Below, piece after piece: positions 33,999 through 42,924 of a DNA stretch of 52,564 nt. The stretch lies in contig JAHEBM010000020.1 in the NCBI GenBank assembly GCA_024642245.1, forward strand, positions 1 to 52,564. Direction: 5' to 3'. Each line of letters opens with the position of its first letter. Within the stretch, counting starts at the first letter, position 1. The DNA is from Haliea sp. (lineage in GTDB: Bacteria > Pseudomonadota > Gammaproteobacteria > Pseudomonadales > Halieaceae). Below the pieces are notes generated by a model. The model was not told the DNA's origin. It searched no databases and saw nothing but the letters and a program-made list of their open reading frames with translations. Made by a program: the position numbers and the translations under genes.

Positions 33999-35117
33999 CT
34001 ATACCCCGGCGGCCCGATGGGCGGCGGCGAGACTGAATGCGGCGGGCATGGGAGCGCCGCGCGAGGCTTCGAACTGCTGGCGGTAGAGCTTGGGGGTCAA
34101 TCCCGTCCAGCGCTTGAACGCCCGGCCAAAACTCGACTGTTCGGCGTAGCCCAGCAGGTCCGCCACATCATCCAGTGACAGGTGCGGCTGTTCCAGGTAG
34201 TGCCGGCCCATCCTGGAGCGCTCCAGTTCGAGTATATCGGAGAATTTCAGCCCGGATTCCGCCAGCTGGGTCTGCAGGGTGCGCACCGAGGTGTCCAGCT
34301 TCATCGCGCAGCGCTCTATCGAGCAGTGTCCCGTTGACAGGGAACCGCGGACATAATCTTCGACCCGGTCGGCAATGGTGGTTCTACAGGCGGACTTGAC
34401 CTGCTCCAGGTAGCCACCAAGCAACTTGTATACCAGGCGGTTGGAGGTGCGAACGGCCTGGTTCAGTACACTTGAGGGAAACGCAATCGTGTTCTCCCCC
34501 GGGGTCCGGTCGAATCGAGACCCCAGCTGGCGCTCCAGCTCGGAATAGTCACGCGCCCGCGGGTCTACCGAAAGCTTGACGTAACTGGGGTGAAAGTCGC
34601 GCCCGGCAACCATACGCAACAATTTAAGATTGAGCAGGGCGGCCTTGTAGTTTGCCTGCTGGTTACAGCCCAGATCGGCTCCGACCCGCCAGCGGATCTC
34701 CGCGGTCTCCTCACCTTCTACGAGTTCCAGTATGGCGTTGGGAGAATGCACAATCGGGATATAGCCGATGAAACTGCTGACGGCTTCCCGGACAGTAGGG
34801 GCGGCGCGGCACAGGGTGGCGACGCAGCCAAATACCTCGGGATCCTGCCGTTGCGCCAACTGCACGCCGAACAGGGGCGCTTTCAGGGCGACGCTGCTGT
34901 ACTCGAACAGGTCGACCACCGCCTTGCAGTTGACGAAATGGTCCGGGTCCCGGATGACCTGGGGATCGATCCCGTGGCGTTCCAGCATCGCTATGGGATC
35001 GGCGCCCATACTGCGCACCAGGCCCGCGAACCCCGAGAGGTTGGCGGAGCGCATCTGGTGACTGGTTGGCATCGAGTCCAGCGGGCCTTCCAGGCTGTAA
35101 AAATGGTTATTGCCCAT
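33999..35117 (-). CDS. AraC-family regulator with AraC-type ligand-binding N-terminus
   Basis: A 372-residue regulator. The N-terminal part (about 25-210) is the arabinose-binding-like domain of OruR-type regulators (GLVRSMGADPIAMLERHGID). The C-terminal part has two helix-turn-helix segments, the second reading LSLDDVADLLGYAEQSSFGRAFKRW. The frame is open to 35216, but the ATG at 35117 has GGAAG five bases upstream whereas 35216 has no ribosome site. It diverges from the crotonase gene at 35270 and is a good candidate to control it and perhaps the nearby beta-oxidation genes. Confidence 0.87.
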   Translation of the reverse strand: MGNNHFYSLEGPLDSMPTSHQMRSANLSGFAGLVRSMGADPIAMLERHGIDPQVIRDPDHFVNCKAVVDLFEYSSVALKAPLFGVQLAQRQDPEVFGCVATLCRAAPTVREAVSSFIGYIPIVHSPNAILELVEGEETAEIRWRVGADLGCNQQANYKAALLNLKLLRMVAGRDFHPSYVKLSVDPRARDYSELERQLGSRFDRTPGENTIAFPSSVLNQAVRTSNRLVYKLLGGYLEQVKSACRTTIADRVEDYVRGSLSTGHCSIERCAMKLDTSVRTLQTQLAESGLKFSDILELERSRMGRHYLEQPHLSLDDVADLLGYAEQSSFGRAFKRWTGLTPKLYRQQFEASRGAPMPAAFSLAAAHRAAGV

Positions 35118-35269
35118 TCGGTTCTTCCAGTCCCTCCGCCCATTCAGGAATCGGGGCAGGAAGGTCTTGCATGAAGCATCTATACTATCACGCGAAATGT
35201 TGAAAATGAACGACACTGTTGTGTTCTAATAAGGGCGCTGACCTGAACATTCCCTGGAGTGGAGAGAGT

Positions 35270-36241
35270 ATGAAAGATTACGAAGTGCTGAAGGAAGAGG
35301 CGAAGCAATATTTGCGCTATGAAAAGGACAAGGCCAGCAAAATCGCCACCCTGACCTTTGCTCGTCCCGAGACGCAAAATGCCATGAATGCCGGCATGCG
35401 CCAGCTATACGCGGACTACGTGTTGAAGGCCAACATCGATGACGATGTGAAGGTGCTGGTTATCCGGGGTGAGGGGGAGCATTTCGGCTCCGGCGGCGAC
35501 CTGTCGGAACAGGGCGATATGCTCTCTGAATCCGGGGAAGACATAGACCTGACCTGGGAGCTCGGGATCAAGGACCCGGACGTCAAGTACCCGCCCAAGA
35601 ACTCCTTCCGCTTTTTGCACGGGCTGACCGATCACTATGCCAAGGCGCGCGCCGGTAACAGGCCGCTACAGGAGTTCAAGAAAATCAGCATTGTCGAGGC
35701 CAAGGGCTACTGTTATGGCTGGCACTTCTACCAGGCCGCCGATGCCGACCTGCTGGTGTCTTCCGACGACGCCCTGTTTGGTCATCCCTCCTTTCGCTAC
35801 GTGGGCTGGGGTCCCCGGATGTGGACCTGGATCGAGATGATAGGGCTGCGCAAGTTCGAGGAAATGTTGTTTACCGGGCGGCCTTTCACCGCCGCGGAAA
35901 TGTACGAGTGCAGCTTTGTAAACAGTGTCGTACCCCTGGAGAAACTGGAAAAGGAAACCATGAAGTACGCGGATGCCTGCGCGCGCACGCGGCCAACCGA
36001 TACTGTCCAGGCGCAGAAGACGTTTATCGAGTTGTACAAACAATATCGCGGCGAGTATATGGGCAGCATTCTCACCGGTTGGCTGGAGGGGATGTTGCCC
36101 CTGATCCAGAATGATCGCAAGGGTGATGTCCAACTCGGGGATAATGTTTTCGAACAGGGCCTGAACAATATTGTCAAAAACAACGATATGAACTACCCGC
36201 CCGAATGGCGCTTGAGCCGCTCGGGCCGAAAAAAGCCGTGA
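35270..36241 (+). CDS. Crotonase-family protein with large insertion
   Basis: A 323-residue enoyl-CoA hydratase/isomerase-family protein, longer than the usual 260. The oxyanion-hole segment is FGSGGDLSEQG near 82-92, followed by an insertion of roughly 60 residues rich in charged and aromatic residues before the second half (VEAKGYCYGWHFYQAADADLLV). ATG 35270 follows GGAGAGAG. It diverges from the AraC regulator. The reaction is not readable; larger crotonases include ring-opening hydrolases as well as hydratases. Confidence 0.83.
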   Translation: MKDYEVLKEEAKQYLRYEKDKASKIATLTFARPETQNAMNAGMRQLYADYVLKANIDDDVKVLVIRGEGEHFGSGGDLSEQGDMLSESGEDIDLTWELGIKDPDVKYPPKNSFRFLHGLTDHYAKARAGNRPLQEFKKISIVEAKGYCYGWHFYQAADADLLVSSDDALFGHPSFRYVGWGPRMWTWIEMIGLRKFEEMLFTGRPFTAAEMYECSFVNSVVPLEKLEKETMKYADACARTRPTDTVQAQKTFIELYKQYRGEYMGSILTGWLEGMLPLIQNDRKGDVQLGDNVFEQGLNNIVKNNDMNYPPEWRLSRSGRKKP

Positions 36242-36261
36242 TGGCTCCCTGCGCCCGATAA

Positions 36262-36278
36262 GCCCAGGTGACCTGGGC
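36262..36278. terminator. Palindromic stem between convergent genes
   Basis: GCCCAGGT, a single G, and ACCTGGGC form perfect 8-bp arms just after the crotonase stop. With the second stem-loop downstream this probably separates convergent transcripts. No T-run is present. Confidence 0.4.
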
Positions 36279-36314
36279 CCCATGTACCGTCAGCATGCCG
36301 ATACGATTTCCGGG

Positions 36315-36354
36315 GCCTCCTGAGCCTGGGCGAAAATCCAGGCCCGCCGGAGGC
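36315..36354. terminator. Nested stem-loop at the end of the PQQ dehydrogenase gene
   Basis: Outer arms GCCTCC (36315-36320) and GGAGGC (36349-36354) enclose inner arms GCCTGG (36324-36329) and CCAGGC (36338-36343). It lies immediately past the PQQ dehydrogenase stop on the minus strand. Lacks a U-tract, so termination is inferred from position. Confidence 0.4.
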
Positions 36355-36360
36355 AGCCAA

Positions 36361-38469
36361 CTACATAGCGGTGGATGTCGGGCGCGCCGAAGGGCGGTTG
36401 GAGGGGGCCGCAGCGCCCTGTTTAAGGGCGCTTGCTTCTGCCGGTTCCTGCACGGCTCTCAGCCTCAGGTAGTGACGGATATCCTCGAGCACCTCGTCAG
36501 ATACCGTTGGCGCTGCCGGCATGCCCCTGGATTTGAGAATGCCATCCTTGACCACCGCCTTGAAGTCTCCCGCTTGCAAAATCGTCGGTGAATAGCGCAG
36601 GTCCGGGGCCGATCCGCCACCGATAGCATTCATGCCGTGACAGACGATACAGGCATTGGTGGCAAAGGCGAGCGCTCCGGCCATTACACGATTTTCATCC
36701 GCTTTGAAATCCGGGTCGGCCGGGGGGACCAGCGCCGGCAGGGCGAAAGCGGGTAGCTTGTCCGTACCGTCAATGGCGAAGGTCAGTACCCGCCTTGGTA
36801 ACGCATAATCAGTACGATAGGCAGCGTTGCCTGTGGCGAGTATGCCGCCGCCCTGCGAGCCGTTACCGGTCAGCACCGTGACATACTGCCTGCCATTCTC
36901 ACTGTAGGATATGGGCGGGGCCACGACCGGCCCAGCGGTTTTGAAGGACCAGGCCTGCTCGCCGGTTTTCGCATTATAGGCCACAAGATAGCCGTCTATT
37001 CTGCCCTGGAAGACAAGATCGCCGGCGGTCGCCAGCACGCCCCCGGGCCAGTCTCCCGGCAACTCGATGTTCCAGGCCGGCTTCTGGGTAACAGGGTCCC
37101 AGGCTTTCAGAAAGCTGCGGCGACTGCCAGGCAAGTCCGCATCGATCAGCAGCGTAACGCCCATGCCCGCGGTAAAGCCGGTGGCGTTGGCTGGGGGAGG
37201 GCCGATCAGGGCGCCAATTTCCAGGACAGGAATATAAACCAATCCGGTACGCGGGCTATAGGCTTGCGGTAACCAGCTGTGCGCGCCCTGTGGTCCGGGC
37301 CAGAGTTCGAAGAGCTCAGTCCTGTCCTGGTAACGTATCCCGGGATTCTCAACCGGACGACCGGTTTCCCCGTCGATTTTTTCGGCCCAGGTGACCTTTG
37401 CAAATTTTTCAGCTGAAATGAATTCCCCGGTGGCGGCATCAAGTACGTAAAAGAATCCGTTTTTCGGTGCCTGCATGAGCACCTTGCGGGGCTTGCCATC
37501 AAGGGTCAGCGTGGCGATGGTCATATCCTGGGACGCGGTGCAATCCCATTGCTCGGCGGGGCATACCTGGTAGTGCCAGACATATTCGCCGGTATCTGCC
37601 TTGACTGCGACGATAGAGGCCAGAAACAGGTTGTCACCGCCACCGGGGCTGCGTAATTGATGATTGTAGGGAAAGCCATTGCCAACCCCGAGATAGATGA
37701 GACCGAGCTGGGCATCGTAACTGAAGGCATTCCAGGCTGTGCCCCCACCACCCTTGCCATACCAGTCGCCTTTCCAGCTGGCACGCATCAGGCGTTCCGC
37801 CTTGTTTGTAGCGGCTTGGGCTGGATCCCCGGGAACAGTGTAAAACCGCCACAGCTGCTTGCCGGTCATGGCGTCGTAGGCAGTGACATAGCCGCGGATC
37901 GGGCTGATATCGGCACCGCCGTGCCCTATGATCACTTTACCGTCGAAGACTCTCGGGGCACCATTGCTGTTGCGCACTTCCGATAGATCGAATTGCCGGG
38001 TCTCCCATATCGGCTTTCCCGTCTTGTCGTCCAGGGCGATGATGCGACCATCGGTGGTAGCGATAAAGACCCTGTCGTTCCACCAGGCAATGCCCTTGTT
38101 GCCCCAGCTCATATGCAGCGGGCTTTGGGCTATTTCACGGACCCTGGCGTCGAACTCCCACAACATCCTGCCCGTGGCGGCTTCAAAGGCGCGTATATGG
38201 CTGTGCCCGGTGGTCGTAAACAATTTGTTACCTCCCTTGACGGGAGATGAGACTGAAAAGCCCGGTTCCAGGTCGTAGTGCCAGGCGAGGCCGAGCTTAC
38301 CTATATTGGCGAGGTTGATCTCGCCCAGTGGGCTGTAATGTTGTTCGCTGCCGTCACGGCCGAAATTGGGCCAATTTCCCTGATCGGTTTCGTTTGCGTT
38401 TACATGTCCGGCATTGAATCCCGTGATCGCCAGAGCGGTCGCCTGCAACAGTATTCTGACTATCTGCAT
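36361..38469 (-). CDS. PQQ-dependent quinohemoprotein alcohol dehydrogenase
   Basis: A 702-residue periplasmic enzyme. Residues 1 to about 25 form a signal peptide (cleavage plausible after VNA). The body is an eight-bladed PQQ propeller with repeated W motifs and the family segment KVLMQAPKNGFFYVLDAATG. The C-terminal cytochrome c domain has CIVCH (Cys607, Cys610, His611). Known relatives oxidise alcohols and pass electrons from PQQ through the fused haem to the respiratory chain. No separate PQQ biosynthesis genes are in the window. AAGGA precedes ATG 38469. Confidence 0.92.
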   Translation of the reverse strand: MQIVRILLQATALAITGFNAGHVNANETDQGNWPNFGRDGSEQHYSPLGEINLANIGKLGLAWHYDLEPGFSVSSPVKGGNKLFTTTGHSHIRAFEAATGRMLWEFDARVREIAQSPLHMSWGNKGIAWWNDRVFIATTDGRIIALDDKTGKPIWETRQFDLSEVRNSNGAPRVFDGKVIIGHGGADISPIRGYVTAYDAMTGKQLWRFYTVPGDPAQAATNKAERLMRASWKGDWYGKGGGGTAWNAFSYDAQLGLIYLGVGNGFPYNHQLRSPGGGDNLFLASIVAVKADTGEYVWHYQVCPAEQWDCTASQDMTIATLTLDGKPRKVLMQAPKNGFFYVLDAATGEFISAEKFAKVTWAEKIDGETGRPVENPGIRYQDRTELFELWPGPQGAHSWLPQAYSPRTGLVYIPVLEIGALIGPPPANATGFTAGMGVTLLIDADLPGSRRSFLKAWDPVTQKPAWNIELPGDWPGGVLATAGDLVFQGRIDGYLVAYNAKTGEQAWSFKTAGPVVAPPISYSENGRQYVTVLTGNGSQGGGILATGNAAYRTDYALPRRVLTFAIDGTDKLPAFALPALVPPADPDFKADENRVMAGALAFATNACIVCHGMNAIGGGSAPDLRYSPTILQAGDFKAVVKDGILKSRGMPAAPTVSDEVLEDIRHYLRLRAVQEPAEASALKQGAAAPSNRPSARPTSTAM

Positions 38470-38707
38470 CTATCGTTTTCCTTCAATCTGCATTTGTCCT
38501 GCGCCGTAGTCTATCAACAGGTGTAAGGGTTGGGTGAAATAAAAAGCAGTCTCTTCCCGCTGCCGGATAAGCGGAAAAAAGCTGACCGTTTTTATCGAGT
38601 GCCGGGTGTGACAGCCGCCCGGTTGTGCCATGGGTACTGATCCTGCCTGCTCAAATACACAGTTCCCTGGCGCGACGAATAAATGCTTTACAGTATTTGT
38701 GGTAATC

Positions 38708-38995
38708 ACTAGAGTCCTGATTAGGCAGCCGCCCAGAAAAGCGTTTGCTGAATGTGGCTATGCGCAGACGGGACTCAGGGATATAGCCACTCTCGCGGGA
38801 GTCTCATCCGCTTTGCCGATCACTGTTCCCGAAATGATAACGCTTTCCATCGGCGACGATGGGGCAGCCGCTATAGCCGGTCGGTTTGCCAGGGAACGCA
38901 TTATCATCCCACTAAGGAAATGGCTGGGTCCGCCGCGAGCACGTGCTCGCGCGATGGCTGGGGAGTACTATACAAGCCATTGTCGACGGGTCTGA
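38708..38995 (+). pseudogene. Remnant of a TetR-family regulator
   Basis: This frame carries a recognisable TetR helix-turn-helix (RKAFAECGYAQTGLRDIA then TLAGVSSAL) that jumps, without the usual 80-90 intervening residues, to a TetR C-terminal-like segment (GDDGAAAIAGRFARERIIIP then LRKWLG). It then loses similarity and stops. The DNA-recognition helix is directly followed by sequence not normal for helix 4. I read this as an internal deletion plus a 3' frameshift or decay. It occupies the otherwise empty 581-bp gap 38470-39050 and precedes the SDR/LLM pair it may once have controlled. Confidence 0.6.
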
Positions 38996-39050
38996 TGAAA
39001 CCCAGGCGCGCTTGGACAGATGCAGTTAGCAGACAGGATGGAGGTCCAGA

Positions 39051-39902
39051 TTGCACGTTCCCGATATTTCCCTGAAAGGTAAGGTCGCAATAGTAACCGG
39101 CGCAGGAGGGGGTATCGGTCGTGCGATCGCCCTGGCCTACGCATCCGTTGGCGCCCACCTTGTGATTGCCGACAAGATTGCCCAGCGATGCGAGGAAGTC
39201 GCAGGGCGAATTGATGAGCTCGACGGCGAAGCATTTGCCGTCCCTTGCGATGTCACTGATACGGACCAGGTCCGCGCCATGGTGGACAGCGCCAGGGCAC
39301 ACTTCGGGCGTATTGATATCCTTGTGAACAATGCCGGGGGTGTTGTTGCCAAAGCGTTCAAAGACCAGTCTGAGCATGCCTGGCAACGAATCATCGACCT
39401 GAATCTGATGAGTATGCTGGCGACGACGTCTGCGACTATCCCGCACCTTATTGAAGGCGGCAATGGCGGCGCTATCATAAACATCAGCAGTATCGAGGGC
39501 TCGCGCGCTGCGCCGAACTTTGCAGTCTACGGCGCTTGCAAAGCCGGCATGCTGAATTTTACGCGAAGCATGGCGCTGGAGCTTGCTGAATACGGTATCC
39601 GTGTCAACGCCATAGCGCCGGACTACACAATTACTCCCGGTTTGCGCGGGAACGTCAAGGGTCCGGTGGATCCCGCGTCCTGGTGGCAACCCAGTGAGGA
39701 ACATCTTGCGGCTACGGCAAGGCGGATCCCGCTGGGTCGTCCCGGTTTGGACACTGAGTGCGGCAATGTGGCGGTTTTCCTGGCGTCCGGAATGAGCGAA
39801 TACGTGACTGGAACAGTCATTCCCGTGGACGGGGGCAGTTGGGCCTCGAGCGGCTGGCTGCGTAACCGGGCGGGCCAGTGGACGCTGACCGGTGATTTAT
39901 AG
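39051..39902 (+). CDS. Short-chain dehydrogenase/reductase
   Basis: A 283-residue classical SDR with TGAGGGIG near 17-24, NNAGG near 94, Ser in NISSIEGS and YGACK. No ATG or GTG fits. The TTG at 39051 has GGAGG at 39040-39044 upstream and gives the usual opening (LKGKVAIVTG). It is followed 25 bp later by the luciferase-like oxidoreductase and preceded by the TetR remnant. Likely oxidises a hydroxylated intermediate. Confidence 0.85.
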   Translation: MHVPDISLKGKVAIVTGAGGGIGRAIALAYASVGAHLVIADKIAQRCEEVAGRIDELDGEAFAVPCDVTDTDQVRAMVDSARAHFGRIDILVNNAGGVVAKAFKDQSEHAWQRIIDLNLMSMLATTSATIPHLIEGGNGGAIINISSIEGSRAAPNFAVYGACKAGMLNFTRSMALELAEYGIRVNAIAPDYTITPGLRGNVKGPVDPASWWQPSEEHLAATARRIPLGRPGLDTECGNVAVFLASGMSEYVTGTVIPVDGGSWASSGWLRNRAGQWTLTGDL

Positions 39903-39927
39903 GGCAGAATAAAAAAGGAGTCGGGCA

Positions 39928-40848
39928 ATGGCTAAAATGAAGATCAACGCAACCCTGCCATTTGATCGCAGCAAGGGATTTGACGAATTTCTCAACATGG
40001 ACGCTGTCACGCAAATCAGCCAGACGCTGGAGCGTAGCGGTTTTCATGGTGGCAATGTCACGGATCACCCCTGTCCGACAGCGAACTGGCTCGACAACGG
40101 GGGGCATGACGCCCAGGACCCTTTTGTCATGCTGAGCCTGGTGTCCGCAGTAACAACGACGCTTCGGGTACAAACCGGTATCCTGGTATTACCTTATCGA
40201 AATCCTTTTGTGGTTGCGCGCGCAGCTGCAACGCTCGATGTTTTTTCCGGTGGGCGCCTGACGCTGGGCCTGGGGGCTGGGTACCTCAAGGGTGAATATT
40301 ACGCTATGGGAGCGGATTTTGAACGCCGTAACGAATCCATGGACGAATATATTCGTGCAATGAAGGCGGCCTGGCAGGGAGACGATTTTTCCTTCCAGGG
40401 GACAGGTTACAGTGCGCGAAACAGCCGTATTCAGCCGGCCCCAATCCAGTCACCTCATCCTCCGCTGCTGGTGGGTGGCAATTCGAAGCGCGCTATCCGT
40501 CGCGCTGCCGAGCTGGGCGATGGTTGGTACCCATTTTTCACACCGGCGACACTTTCCAACACCGCCCGTACCGCCCCGATGTCAAGTGATGAAGACCTGG
40601 TTTCCGGGATAGCCTATTTGCGTGAGTGCTGTGAAAAGATCGGTCGGCAGCAGATGCCTGAAGTCTTCCTCGGCAGCGTGCGACGTCCCAATGAAGCGCT
40701 GAATGCCCAGGTGTTGCTGGACAGGCTGGGACGCTATCGCGAGTTAGGTATCAGTGGTGCCGTAAGCCATATCGACGGCAATACCCGAAGCGAATGGTGT
40801 GAAAACGCCCAGTGGTTCGGGGCGGAAGTTATCGCCAAGCTGGATTAG
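39928..40848 (+). CDS. Luciferase-like (LLM, F420/FMN-type) oxidoreductase
   Basis: A 306-residue TIM-barrel protein of the bacterial luciferase-like superfamily. Features: VTDHPC near 45, LPYRNPFVVARAAATLDVFSG near 88-108, GLGAGYLKGEY near 113-123 and PLLVGGNSKRAIRRAAELGDGW near 182-203. These features match the TIGR03619-type F420-dependent group, but whether F420 or FMN is used cannot be told. AAAGGAG precedes the ATG. It is not a LuxA or LuxB equivalent by context, since the LuxC/LuxE-like genes are 31 kb away. Confidence 0.85.
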   Translation: MAKMKINATLPFDRSKGFDEFLNMDAVTQISQTLERSGFHGGNVTDHPCPTANWLDNGGHDAQDPFVMLSLVSAVTTTLRVQTGILVLPYRNPFVVARAAATLDVFSGGRLTLGLGAGYLKGEYYAMGADFERRNESMDEYIRAMKAAWQGDDFSFQGTGYSARNSRIQPAPIQSPHPPLLVGGNSKRAIRRAAELGDGWYPFFTPATLSNTARTAPMSSDEDLVSGIAYLRECCEKIGRQQMPEVFLGSVRRPNEALNAQVLLDRLGRYRELGISGAVSHIDGNTRSEWCENAQWFGAEVIAKLD

Positions 40849-40897
40849 CCCTGGCACGCAAGGCGGCTTCAATATTGGGCTTTGGCTGGTGAGGAAT

Positions 40898-40913
40898 CCC
40901 GGCCCTTGCCGGG
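40898..40913. terminator. Hairpin after the LLM gene
   Basis: CCCGGC, loop CCTT, GCCGGG, 49 bp past the LLM stop. A pair of CCCGGG palindromes follows at 40928-40933 and 40944-40949. No T-run, so only a candidate. The rest of the 249-bp gap contains the palindrome at 41062. Confidence 0.35.
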
Positions 40914-41061
40914 CGAGGATCAGCGAGCCCGGGAGGATAAACGCCCGGGTAGAAGAACTGCCGCGCCATTGTTGATATCCCGGTTGCATTAATAGTCGAT
41001 AACATCTCGCGATCTGTCGTCTTGCACCGTGGCCATATGGTGTATCGTTGTGGCTGGAAGT

Positions 41062-41073
41062 ATTGACGTCAAT
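41062..41073. promoter_or_regulatory. Perfect 12-bp palindrome upstream of the hydantoinase genes
   Basis: ATTGACGTCAAT is a perfect palindrome 25 bp before the ATG of the hydantoinase-B-like gene. It has the form of operators bound by GntR/FCD regulators such as VanR (ATTGGATCCAAT in Caulobacter). A GntR/FCD gene is present at 16904, but any link is inference. Confidence 0.45.
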
Positions 41074-41097
41074 CCCCATTACGGAGGGAATACCCGG

Positions 41098-42924
41098 ATG
41101 TCCTTCGAATTAAACCGGAAACTTGCTGCCAGGCGCGAGCCCCTGCCCACATCGGCAACTGTCGATCCGGTCACCGCCACCATCATACGTGGCGGTATGG
41201 AGACGATATGTTTCGAGGCCGCGACGCACCTGGGGCGGGCCGCCTCCTCGGCAATTATCAACCAGTCCAACGAGCGCAACGGCAGTATCGTCGATGCGCA
41301 CGGACGCCTGGCGGGGGCGGCCATAGGCACGCCTCACCTCACCTTTGTCAGCCAGTTTACCGTTCGCTATGGCCTGGAGCGCATCCATGATTACGACTGG
41401 GGGCCAGGCGACGTCTTCCTGGCCAATGACCCTGACCATGGCGGCGGGCACTTGCCGGACTATAACGTTTACGCTCCTGTCTACGACGATGCGGGCGAGC
41501 TGATCCTGGTCCAGTGCCTGCAGGCGCACCAGGGCGATACCGGTGGCAAGGATCCGGGTGGCTTCACCCTGGAAGCCACCGATATATTTACCGAGGGCAT
41601 GGCCTTTCCCTGCCTCAAGCTGGTGCATCGCGGGCAACGGCGCCGGGACGTGTTCGACATGGTGGTGCGCAATAACCGTTTCCCGTCTATTGCCGGTGAC
41701 CTGGCCGCCATGATCGGCGGCGTCCAGCATTCAGTGGGAATGCTGCAGGATCTGGTGAGAAAGTGGGGTGCCGATACCGTCAGGGCCGCTATCAATTACA
41801 ACGTCGAGCAGACTGAGCGGCGGGTGCGGGAGGAGGTCGGCAAGTGGCCCGACGGGACTTACGAGGCGGATGTTTTCATCGATCACGACACTGTCGGCAA
41901 AGCCCGGGACATACGGGTCCATGTCGCCTGTACGATAGAGGGCGACCAGCTGACGGTTGACCTGACCGGTACGGACGATCGGCCAGACCTGGTCGGTGTC
42001 TGGAACACCTTTGGCAATAGCCGCAGCTACATCATGACCCAGGTGGTGGCGGCGATGGATCCCGGTATTGTCAAGAACGAGGGCTTTTTCAACGCGGTGA
42101 ATATGATCATCCCGGAAGGTACGATCGCCAACCCGCCACCCAACAAGCCGGCAGCCCTGGGATCGTTTCACCCCGCCTGTGAAATCACCGAGGCGGTTTG
42201 CGTGGCACTGTCGGCAATCGTGCCGGAGCGCTCGGCACCGCAGGTCTACAAAATGGGTATGCCCAATGCGGTCATCGGTGTCGATGAACTGGGACGGATG
42301 TGGATGGACCAGGGTGTCGATTCACGCACCTGCGATACCTCCGCCGTCGAGGGTATCGACGGTTGGGGCTCCTGTCCGGTGAGCCTGGGTAACCTGCTGC
42401 TCTCGCAGGTCGAGGATGCGGAGAGCCGGTTTCCGATCATTAATGTCAGCCGGGAGATGACCGTCGATTCCGAGGGCGCCGGCCGCTGGCGGGGTCAGCC
42501 CGGCAGCCTCAACGTCAAGCAGGTGCTTGAACCGGCGACCGCAATGGCGTGGATGGTGACCTCGAAGCACCCGCTGCGCGGGATGTGCGGCGGCAACGAT
42601 GCCAGCCCCTATTCCAACCGCTTCAAGGTCGGTACCCCCGAGGAGCATCGGATAGAACTATCGGCCAACGAGGTGTTGCCGCAGGGTTCCGTCATCGCCT
42701 ACCAGTACGGTGGCGGTGCCGGTTTTGAAAGCCCGCTGCAGCGGGACCCGCTGGCGGTCAAGGAAGACGTACTCGATGAAATTGTGAGCGTGAAGCGCGC
42801 GCGGGAAAAGTACGGGGTTGTTTTTACGGGCACGGTCGAGGAGTTTGATCTCGAGGTGGATGTCGAGGCTACCGGGGCGTTGCGCCGTGACATGGGTGCG
42901 GGCAAAGCGGCGGGAGCGAATTGA
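41098..42924 (+). CDS. Hydantoinase B/oxoprolinase-family subunit
   Basis: A 608-residue HyuB-type subunit (also the fold of the large subunit of acetone and acetophenone carboxylases). It shows VTATIIRGGMETICFEAATH near 22-41, NDPDHGGGHLPDYNVYAPV near 111-129, and the glycine-rich QYGGGAGFESPLQRDP near 538. ATG 41098 follows CGGAGGGAA; the frame extends further upstream without a ribosome site. Its stop overlaps the start of the HyuA-like gene, so a heteromeric enzyme is expected. Possible reactions: ATP-dependent lactam hydrolysis or ketone carboxylation. Confidence 0.88.
   Translation: MSFELNRKLAARREPLPTSATVDPVTATIIRGGMETICFEAATHLGRAASSAIINQSNERNGSIVDAHGRLAGAAIGTPHLTFVSQFTVRYGLERIHDYDWGPGDVFLANDPDHGGGHLPDYNVYAPVYDDAGELILVQCLQAHQGDTGGKDPGGFTLEATDIFTEGMAFPCLKLVHRGQRRRDVFDMVVRNNRFPSIAGDLAAMIGGVQHSVGMLQDLVRKWGADTVRAAINYNVEQTERRVREEVGKWPDGTYEADVFIDHDTVGKARDIRVHVACTIEGDQLTVDLTGTDDRPDLVGVWNTFGNSRSYIMTQVVAAMDPGIVKNEGFFNAVNMIIPEGTIANPPPNKPAALGSFHPACEITEAVCVALSAIVPERSAPQVYKMGMPNAVIGVDELGRMWMDQGVDSRTCDTSAVEGIDGWGSCPVSLGNLLLSQVEDAESRFPIINVSREMTVDSEGAGRWRGQPGSLNVKQVLEPATAMAWMVTSKHPLRGMCGGNDASPYSNRFKVGTPEEHRIELSANEVLPQGSVIAYQYGGGAGFESPLQRDPLAVKEDVLDEIVSVKRAREKYGVVFTGTVEEFDLEVDVEATGALRRDMGAGKAAGAN

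Noticed and set aside
36361-38469. Classical methanol dehydrogenase
   Set aside because: The C-terminal CIVCH cytochrome domain marks it as a quinohemoprotein alcohol dehydrogenase.
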